Source: Methanomicrobiales archaeon
GTDB taxonomy: Archaea; Halobacteriota; Methanomicrobia; Methanomicrobiales; Methanoculleaceae
DNA: 18,302 nt
Assembly (NCBI GenBank): GCA_012797575.1
Contig: JAAZOW010000132.1
Span: 1-18,302 of the forward strand
Reading direction: 5' to 3'
Notes under the pieces: generated by a model
The model's input: only the letters and a program-made list of their open reading frames with translations
The model's database searches: none
Told to the model about the DNA's origin: nothing
Program-made: the position numbers and the translations under genes
Shown: in pieces, positions 13,517 to 18,302 of the stretch
Layout: every line of letters starts with the position of its first letter
Numbering within the stretch: position 1 is the first letter of the stretch

Positions 13517-13918
13517 TCACCGGTAAGACTTCTGGAATCTTGCCCGTGCACCCGGACCATGCGGCTTCTTGGGCTCCTTCTGCCGTGAGTCATTCACGAG
13601 CAGGGTGCGGTCGTACGCCAGGAAGGCGTCTTTGATCAACGGATCGTTGTGCCATTCCACGATGCCACGCGCAAGCGCCGTGCGCACCGCCTCAGCCTGG
13701 CCCATCACGCCGCCGCCAGAGACGTTGATCGCTGCATCGACGCCGTCGAGTGCGTTTGGAACCAGCAACAGGGGTTCAGCGATCTTCATGCGCACCAGTT
13801 CGGTCCCATAGACCTCCAGGGGCACAGAGTTGATGCGAACCCGGCCGTTGCCGGTCTTCAGGGTCGCTCGGGCGACTGCTGTCTTCCTCTTCCCACTGGT
13901 ATTGACGATCTTTGCCAT
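13517..13918 (-). CDS. rps9: 30S ribosomal protein uS9
   Basis: The 133-residue protein has the S9 N-terminus TSGKRKTAVARATLK, the central SGGGVMGQAEAVRTALARGIV and the basic C-terminal tail ending RFQKSYR. That tail reaches the P-site tRNA anticodon stem in known ribosome structures. It lies between rpl13 (15 bases upstream) and rpoN, the standard archaeal order. Confidence 0.98.
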   Translation of the reverse strand: MAKIVNTSGKRKTAVARATLKTGNGRVRINSVPLEVYGTELVRMKIAEPLLLVPNALDGVDAAINVSGGGVMGQAEAVRTALARGIVEWHNDPLIKDAFLAYDRTLLVNDSRQKEPKKPHGPGARARFQKSYR

Positions 13919-13933
13919 TCTATCATCCCTAAT

Positions 13934-14356
13934 CTAATATTTTGCTCCAAGGTTGGTGCTGATCGCCCCGACCGTCACGTACCTCGAGCTGCTCAATCGG
14001 TTGATGTGGGCTACCTCCAGAGGTTCGCTCTCTGTCCCGGCGAACTCGGCCGGGACGCCGACGTAGACCTTGATCCGCTTGAATGCTGTAGCACCGCGTT
14101 CGCGCTTGTACGGGAGCATCCCCCGGATGGTGCGCTTGACGATGTGGTCGGGTCGGCGCGGGTAGAACGGCCCTCCTTCGCGGGATCCGCGGTCGCGTTT
14201 CTTGTAGTAGGCCGCAAGAACGTATGCACGATCCCCGGAGACGATTGCCTTTTCTGCATTCACGATGGCGATCTCCTCGCCGGCGAGCGCGCGCCCTGCG
14301 ACGACGCTAGCCATTCTCCCGAGCAGTAATCCATCTGCATCGATAACTGTAACCAT
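13934..14356 (-). CDS. rpl13: 50S ribosomal protein uL13
   Basis: The 140-residue protein starts MVTVIDADGLLLGRMASVVA and contains the L13 signatures RRPDHIVKRTIRGMLP and RIKVYVGVP. An upstream GTG at 14365 would add M-R-R, but AGGTGA is five bases before ATG 14356, so I use the latter. The gene begins six bases after the rpl18e stop. It is an early-assembly large-subunit protein. Confidence 0.97.
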   Translation of the reverse strand: MVTVIDADGLLLGRMASVVAGRALAGEEIAIVNAEKAIVSGDRAYVLAAYYKKRDRGSREGGPFYPRRPDHIVKRTIRGMLPYKRERGATAFKRIKVYVGVPAEFAGTESEPLEVAHINRLSSSRYVTVGAISTNLGAKY

Positions 14357-14361
14357 CCGTC

Positions 14362-14727
14362 TCACCTGAGGATCCGGACCCTGCTTCCCTTCGGGTTATC
14401 CCGAACGAGGTCCTCTATGGTCATGCACGTCCCGTTGGCACCGACGATCTTGCTCATCGCGGCCTCGGAGAAGTCGAGCGCGGCGACCGTCACCGGCAGG
14501 CTGACTGCACCGCTGCCAAGCACCTTGCCGGGCACCAGGATCGTCTCGCCCTCACTTGCGTAGCGGTCGATCTTGCTGAGGTTTACCTCGGCGTAGTTCT
14601 TCCTGGGCGCATCCAGTCTCCTCGCGATCTCGCGCCAGATATTCGCCTCATGTACACGTGACGCGTCTTTGAGCGTCACGATGAGGGCTGCCAGCCGGGG
14701 GTTCGTTTTATTCGTAATCTTCGTCAT
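14362..14727 (-). CDS. rpl18e: 50S ribosomal protein eL18
   Basis: The 121-residue protein starts MTKITNKTNPRLAALIVTLK and carries the archaeal/eukaryotic L18e/L15-like fold: NLSKIDRYASEGETILVPGKV, then GSGAVSLPVTVAALDFSEAA. No bacterial counterpart of this type exists. Its ATG overlaps the rpoD stop by four bases, indicating translational coupling. Confidence 0.97.
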   Translation of the reverse strand: MTKITNKTNPRLAALIVTLKDASRVHEANIWREIARRLDAPRKNYAEVNLSKIDRYASEGETILVPGKVLGSGAVSLPVTVAALDFSEAAMSKIVGANGTCMTIEDLVRDNPKGSRVRILR

Positions 14728-15554
14728 TCAGTCCCCTCTCCCGTAATCTCGTTTATCACGTCTACCAGGTCGTCTGATGTCTTCTGGATGTACTGTAGCG
14801 CTCTCTCGATGATCTCCCGAACTGGCATCGATCCGTCGCTCTCCACCACAAAGATGAACCGGTTCTCGTCAGCATCGATATGGATGGCCGGCTCGCTTCC
14901 GATGCCGCCGGCAAGGCATGCCCGTTCGCAGAGCCTGCAGAGAGAACAGGATTCCTCTCGATCCCTGACGACCCGAACCCGCTCATTCCCGGGCTCGAGC
15001 ACATCCCGCGGACATTCATCGATGCACATGCCGCAGCCATCGCACCTCTCGTCGACCGTGATCCGCGGATAGTTCTTGTAGCCGCAGGCGGTCGTCGCCT
15101 GCCACTTGGCATGCTCTTTTGAGGTGTCGACGGTGGCGTATGCCTCGAGTACGACCTTCTGGTCTTTATCGAGGATGATGATGGGGATCTCCCCTTCAGC
15201 CGGTGCGGCATCGGGGTCCTGAGGTATCAGGTCACTTGAGTAGACCGTTCCGGGCCCTTCGACGGAGAGCGTGTAGGTTGCCGTGCAGAGCGGGCAGCCC
15301 TCCCCCTCGCAGGTGCACTCACTCCGGGGCACGTAGCGATCCAGATCGGTCCGCAGGGGTATGAGCCCCAGCCGGTGCGCCAGCATCTCATCAAAGAGAA
15401 CGCTTGAGTTGTCGTAGATCCGGACGTTGTCGATGGCGAGTGTCGGTACCTCGCTGACCATCGCCCGCCGCAACAGGTTGGCGAACGATATGGATACACC
15501 GCTTACGGTGAATTTCGCGACCCTCTCATCCAGGCGAGAAAACGCTATCTCCAT
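14724..15554 (-). CDS. rpoD: RNA polymerase subunit D (RPB3 homologue) with two 4Fe-4S motifs
   Basis: The 276-residue protein is the archaeal alpha-like subunit that nucleates polymerase assembly with RpoL. The dimerisation core includes SISFANLLRRAMVSEVPTLA (21-40). Cys80, Cys82, Cys87 and Cys90 (CTCEGEGCPLC) match the zinc site of RPB3. A ferredoxin-like insertion carries two complete Cx2Cx2Cx3C motifs, Cys171/174/177/181 and Cys203/206/209/213, so both 4Fe-4S clusters can form. This is the methanogen-type RpoD; many archaea keep only one or none. ATG 15554 shares its A with the rps11 stop (TGATG) and is preceded by GGAAGGAG. A GTG at 15557 is an unlikely alternative. Confidence 0.97.
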   Translation of the reverse strand: MEIAFSRLDERVAKFTVSGVSISFANLLRRAMVSEVPTLAIDNVRIYDNSSVLFDEMLAHRLGLIPLRTDLDRYVPRSECTCEGEGCPLCTATYTLSVEGPGTVYSSDLIPQDPDAAPAEGEIPIIILDKDQKVVLEAYATVDTSKEHAKWQATTACGYKNYPRITVDERCDGCGMCIDECPRDVLEPGNERVRVVRDREESCSLCRLCERACLAGGIGSEPAIHIDADENRFIFVVESDGSMPVREIIERALQYIQKTSDDLVDVINEITGEGTE

Positions 15555-15943
15555 CACACTCTCCTTCCTCTCCGGCCACCCTTGCCACGGATGTTGTCGT
15601 GGGGAACCGGGGTGACGTCCTCGATACGACCGATCCTCATCCCTGCACGGGCAAGGGCGCGGATCGCTGCCTGAGCTCCGGGACCGGGACTCCGCTGTTT
15701 CCCCCGACCGGGTGCGCGCACCCGGACGTGGACGCCGGTGATACCCTTGTCACGCGCAGTCTGGGCGACCTGGGTTGCCATCTGCATGGCAGCGTAGGGT
15801 GAACTCTCGTTGCGGTCCTGTTTTACGACCATACCACCGCTGCTCTTGGTCACCGTCTCGGCCCCCGAGAGGTCGGTGATGGTGATGATGGTGTTGTTGA
15901 AGGAGGCATAGATGTGGGCGATGCCCCATTTTTCGTCTGCCAT
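15554..15943 (-). CDS. rps11: 30S ribosomal protein uS11
   Basis: The 129-residue protein starts MADEKWGIAHIYASFNNTII. It includes the S11 motifs VKQDRNESSPYAAMQMA and HVRVRAPGRGKQRSPGPGA. The C-terminus ends in a very basic RGKGGRRGRRV. A GTG at 15952 would extend it by three residues, but GAGGTGA sits five bases before ATG 15943. It lines the mRNA exit on the platform. It follows rps4 with a few bases of spacing and shares its stop with the rpoD start. Confidence 0.97.
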   Translation of the reverse strand: MADEKWGIAHIYASFNNTIITITDLSGAETVTKSSGGMVVKQDRNESSPYAAMQMATQVAQTARDKGITGVHVRVRAPGRGKQRSPGPGAQAAIRALARAGMRIGRIEDVTPVPHDNIRGKGGRRGRRV

Positions 15944-15948
15944 TGGTC

Positions 15949-16497
15949 TCACCTCATCCCTGCACGGGCGATCCTGGCCCTCTCAGGGTGGACGTCGTTC
16001 GTGAGCGGGGAGGGACCGTAGTAGGTGATCTCAGACTCCTCAGCCCTCTCAACCCGGTAGCTCGGCACGGTCACCCGGCGACCCGCGATCGCGATGTGCC
16101 CGTGGGTGATGAACTGGCGGGCCTGCTTGGGGGAGCGCGCGAGCCCCTTCCTGAGGACCAGCGTCTGGAGACGGCGATCGAGCTGTTGCTCGACTTTCAG
16201 AGCGAGGATATCACCGATATCGGCATCTTCCCCGACGAGACCGTAGCGGTGAAGGTGGTTGATGAGCTGTTCCCTCTTCTTCTCGTACTCCTCCGGGTTG
16301 GTCCCCGCTGACCGGAGCGCAACCAGCTCACGGGCGGCAGTCCGGTACTTTCTCAGCACGCTCTGGGCTTTCCAGACCTCACGCTTGTTCCGGAGGCCGT
16401 AATCGATGATAAGCCTCTTTTCGTCTTCAAGCCGGGTCTTCTCAAACCGCCGCTTGGGTGTCGCATATTGTTTGTAATTCTTTCCGGGATATCCCAT
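15949..16497 (-). CDS. rps4: 30S ribosomal protein uS4
   Basis: The 182-residue protein starts MGYPGKNYKQYATPKRRFEK. It has a helical N-terminal part, then an S4 RNA-binding domain (about residues 104-165) with KGLARSPKQARQFITHGHIAI and VTVPSYRVERAEE. The bacterial-type N-terminal zinc knuckle is absent. It is a primary binder of 16S rRNA. GAGGTGA precedes the ATG, and rps13 ends 12 bases upstream. Confidence 0.97.
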   Translation of the reverse strand: MGYPGKNYKQYATPKRRFEKTRLEDEKRLIIDYGLRNKREVWKAQSVLRKYRTAARELVALRSAGTNPEEYEKKREQLINHLHRYGLVGEDADIGDILALKVEQQLDRRLQTLVLRKGLARSPKQARQFITHGHIAIAGRRVTVPSYRVERAEESEITYYGPSPLTNDVHPERARIARAGMR

Positions 16498-16509
16498 TCA
16501 GTCACCTCT

Positions 16510-16959
16510 TCATCCTCTCTTCCTGCTGACACCGACCGTCGTGCCCGTCCTTCCGGAGGCTTTGGTGCGCTGTCCACGGACTTTCTGTCCGGTCTCGTGC
16601 CGGATGCCGCGGTAGCTGCGCATCTTGCGCATGCGGTTGACGTCATCGCTGACTGCCAGAGTGAGATCCGTTCCAAGGATGTGGCGGGCCTCCCCGGTAT
16701 AGACATCCTTTGGTCGGTTCACCATCCAGTTGGGCACCTGTTCGATGTAGGTGTCGACAGCGTCTGCAATCCGTGTGACCGATTCATCGTCCAGCTTGCC
16801 GATCGTGGCGCGCGGGTCCACATCGGCGAGCATGGCGATGGTGCGTGATGTGTGCGGACCAACGCCCTTGATGCCGGTCAGCGCGATGTGCACGGCCTTT
16901 GTGCCATCGAGATCAGTGTTTCTGATCCGAACAAAGTATTTTATCTCTTCTTCATCCAT
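16510..16959 (-). CDS. rps13: 30S ribosomal protein uS13
   Basis: The 149-residue protein starts MDEEEIKYFVRIRNTDLDG. It has the S13 helix-turn segment ALTGIKGVGPHTSRTIA, then MRKMRSYRGIRHETGQKVRGQRTKASGRTG split over its basic C-terminal half. It contacts tRNA and forms subunit bridges in the head. GAGGCGA precedes the ATG. It is the first protein gene after tRNA-Ser, only 34 bases away, with no TATA element in between, so tRNA and ribosomal genes are probably co-transcribed. Confidence 0.97.
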   Translation of the reverse strand: MDEEEIKYFVRIRNTDLDGTKAVHIALTGIKGVGPHTSRTIAMLADVDPRATIGKLDDESVTRIADAVDTYIEQVPNWMVNRPKDVYTGEARHILGTDLTLAVSDDVNRMRKMRSYRGIRHETGQKVRGQRTKASGRTGTTVGVSRKRG

Positions 16960-16993
16960 GTGATCGCCTCATCATCGACGTCGTCGGTGAAAG

Positions 16994-17077
16994 CGCTGAG
17001 GGAGGGATTTGAACCCTCGAGTCCCGAAGGACACAGGTTTAGCAAACCTGCGCCATACCAGGCTTGGCTACCTCAAC
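16994..17077 (-). tRNA. tRNA-Ser (anticodon GCU)
   Basis: The 84-base class II tRNA has the acceptor stem GTTGAGG/CCTCAGC. The D-stem is GCC/GGC and the anticodon stem CAGGT/ACCTG with loop TTGCTAA, anticodon GCT. The long variable arm GTCC-TTCG-GGAC has a UUCG-type tetraloop. The T-arm is GAGGG-TTCAAAT-CCCTC and the discriminator G. It reads AGC and AGU codons. No CCA is encoded and no intron is present. It lies directly upstream of rps13. Confidence 0.96.
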
Positions 17078-17085
17078 ATAGAATT

Positions 17086-17098
17086 TCGCATCTTGCGA
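17086..17098. repeat. Small inverted repeat upstream of tRNA-Ser
   Basis: TCGCA-TCT-TGCGA forms a 5-bp stem with a 3-base loop, ending nine bases before the tRNA 5' end. It may help define the precursor leader or belong with the larger hairpin next to it. Confidence 0.35.
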
Positions 17099-17103
17099 TA
17101 CTC

Positions 17104-17122
17104 GCAGCACCAGGGGTGCTGC
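17104..17122. terminator. Strong hairpin downstream of deoxyhypusine synthase
   Basis: GCAGCACCAGGGGTGCTGC has an 8-bp perfect stem and a 3-base loop. It lies between the DHS stop and tRNA-Ser. A U-rich tail, as in archaeal terminators, is missing on either side, so termination is uncertain. A processing or leader hairpin of the tRNA-ribosomal transcript is an equal option. Confidence 0.4.
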
Positions 17123-17170
17123 TCCAGACACAGCATTCTGTTACTTGTGCTTACTAACTTTGGTGAAGTA

Positions 17171-17180
17171 GAGTAATAAG
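17171..17180 (-). promoter_or_regulatory. Possible TATA element for the tRNA-Ser/ribosomal unit
   Basis: The minus strand reads CTTATTACTC, the most AT-rich stretch between the DHS stop and tRNA-Ser. A start near 17148 would place the hairpins in the transcript leader. No strong BRE is seen. Confidence 0.25.
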
Positions 17181-17240
17181 GGTTGTGGTAGACCGGGAGC
17201 ACCTGCGCGGTTGATCCGCCTCTCTACCGATAGCGTCGGA

Positions 17241-18203
17241 TCACTCCGGAGAGGTTCGTTCGACGCCGCTCCCGATGAGTGCTGATGCGACGATAGGGAG
17301 CGCGATCGTGGCATCGCAGAAGCACTGGACGCGTGGTGATTCCGGTGCCTCCTTGCCCCAGCTGATCGCCTCTTCAAACGTGCACCCCGAGAGTCCGCCC
17401 CAGTGCGGGGCGTCGGTGGTGTACTGGATGGCGTAGGCGTGACCGCCGATATGTTGCTCATGGATCGAGGCGATGACCTGGGTCTGCTGGATGAAGTTCT
17501 TCGGCACGCCACCGCCGATATATATGACGCCGGTCTTCTGTGCCTCTTCGACCATGCGCGTGATCTCATCGGTATCGGCGAGCTGGTCGACGTCAACGTC
17601 AACCCCGCGCCGGCGTGCCATGACGAGGCCTATGCCGATGGAGGAGTCGCCGAGGGCCGGGATGAAGATCGGGACGTCGCATTCGGCGCAGGTGGCTATG
17701 AGCGAGTGACCCTCAGGCCGCTCTTTGCGGAGCCAGTCTCCAAGACGCCGGATGAATTCTCTTGAGGAACCCCGGAACGGTGCGATCTCGTCGGCGAACC
17801 GGGCGATCTCCGCATCGACACTGCGAAATTCCTCTTCGTACGCAAAGACGTCGTAGATACGGTCGATCCCTTCTTCAAAGAGCGCCGCGTCATTGACGTG
17901 GTGGTGGCCGATGTAGTGCCGCACGCCGAGGTGCTCGCAGGTGTCGTGGAAGATGTTTGCGCCGGTGGAGACGAGGACGTCGATGTAGCGGTGCCTGACG
18001 AGCTCGATGAGCACGTTCTGCATACCCGCCGGGATCATCGCACCCGAGAGCCCCATGAATATCGTGCAGTCTGGATCCCGGATCATCCTGGTCCAGATGC
18101 CGAGGGACTCCCCGAGCTTTCTCCCCTGAAAACCGGTTCTACTCATGGACTCAAGGAGTACTGTTACATCCCTGTTTGGTTTGACTGGCTGCGTTGGTCT
18201 CAT
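17241..18203 (-). CDS. dys: Deoxyhypusine synthase
   Basis: The 320-residue NAD-dependent enzyme transfers the aminobutyl group of spermidine to a lysine of aIF5A, the first step of hypusine formation. Evidence is MSRTGFQGRKLGE (20-32), MGLSGAMIPAGM (50-61), STGANIFHDTCEHLG (79-93), IFIPALGDSSIG (179-190), GGGVPKNFIQQ (230-240) and SWGK (281-284). Lys284 corresponds to the catalytic Lys329 of the human enzyme. The loop reads APHWGGLSG where many DHS have the FDGSDSGA form. Archaea also have DHS paralogues of different function, so exact activity is inferred. The ATG overlaps the upstream gene's stop by four bases. Confidence 0.9.
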   Translation of the reverse strand: MRPTQPVKPNRDVTVLLESMSRTGFQGRKLGESLGIWTRMIRDPDCTIFMGLSGAMIPAGMQNVLIELVRHRYIDVLVSTGANIFHDTCEHLGVRHYIGHHHVNDAALFEEGIDRIYDVFAYEEEFRSVDAEIARFADEIAPFRGSSREFIRRLGDWLRKERPEGHSLIATCAECDVPIFIPALGDSSIGIGLVMARRRGVDVDVDQLADTDEITRMVEEAQKTGVIYIGGGVPKNFIQQTQVIASIHEQHIGGHAYAIQYTTDAPHWGGLSGCTFEEAISWGKEAPESPRVQCFCDATIALPIVASALIGSGVERTSPE

Positions 18204-18301
18204 GGAAACATCTCGGTATCCGTTTCTGGCTGCGGAGTCTTAATGCTTGGCGCCAGAGCGAGGAGATAGATGCCCTCTCCGCACACTACCCACGGTCTGT
18301 C
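18200..18301 (-). CDS. C-terminal end of an unidentified gene, overlapping dys
   Basis: A frame open to the window edge encodes 33 residues, beginning DRPWVVCGEGIYLLALAPSI, and stops at TGA 18200-18202. The stop overlaps the DHS ATG in the ATGA arrangement typical of coupled archaeal genes, which supports it being real. I do not recognise the family from this tail. Only the last third of the sequence (KTPQPETDTEMFP) looks like a flexible C-terminus. Confidence 0.55.
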   Translation of the reverse strand, partial: DRPWVVCGEGIYLLALAPSIKTPQPETDTEMFP

Positions 18302-18302
18302 C

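Noticed and set aside
13649..14329. Plus-strand open frame of 226 codons
   Set aside because: It is antisense to rps9 and rpl13 and has no recognisable domain.
14356..14365. Upstream GTG start for uL13, and the similar one for uS11
   Set aside because: GTG-AGA precedes each ATG by nine bases, but AGGTGA overlaps those GTGs and is correctly spaced only for the ATGs at 14356 and 15943.
1..18302. CRISPR arrays, insertion sequences, integrases, toxin-antitoxin pairs or phage genes
   Set aside because: No direct repeat array, terminal inverted repeats, transposase or phage motifs were seen. The main block is conserved housekeeping order.

Overview
The window is archaeal and almost certainly from a methanogen of the Methanomicrobiales, with a Methanoculleus-like organism the best guess. 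This is inferred from high G+C, eukaryote-type ribosomal and RNA polymerase genes in archaeal order, archaeal isoprenoid genes, TATA-type promoter elements, Shine-Dalgarno sites of the GGTGA/GAGG type, and the absence of bacterial -35/-10 promoters. Nearly all genes lie on the minus strand, so the biological reading order runs from high to low coordinates.

Layout in transcription order. (1) 18302 to 17241: the C-terminal end of an unidentified gene overlaps the start of deoxyhypusine synthase. (2) 17240 to 16994: a spacer with two hairpins, then tRNA-Ser(GCU). (3) 16959 to 13301: a compact ribosomal/RNA polymerase operon, rps13-rps4-rps11-rpoD-rpl18e-rpl13-rps9-rpoN, whose genes overlap or are separated by only a few bases. 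(4) 13299 to 11214: tRNA-Pro(CGG) one base after the rpoN stop, then rpoK, enolase and rps2. (5) 11183 to 5369: a MEMO-family gene, mevalonate kinase, isopentenyl phosphate kinase, type 2 IPP isomerase, RNase J and a polyprenyl diphosphate synthase. (6) 5364 to 3673: archaeal glutamyl-tRNA synthetase.

The left end (1 to 3648) is more accessory. It holds a tandem ACT-domain protein cut by the window edge, a secreted seven-bladed repeat propeller with a probable archaeosortase tail, a 435-base spacer with promoter-like elements but no convincing gene, a flavodoxin-like protein, and a divergent TPR protein. The TPR gene is the only plus-strand gene I accept.

Together the main block couples translation (ribosomal proteins, tRNAs, GltX, eIF5A modification), transcription (RpoD, RpoN, RpoK), RNA decay (RNase J) and lipid precursor synthesis (mevalonate to prenyl diphosphates). 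The kinase, IPK and isomerase set fits the archaeal mevalonate route, in which isopentenyl phosphate is phosphorylated last. I see no clearly novel multi-gene system. The most notable points are a tRNA packed inside the RNA polymerase operon, the MEMO gene abutting mevalonate kinase, and the operator-like palindrome in front of the ACT gene. No CRISPR array, insertion sequence, integrase or attachment site was seen.
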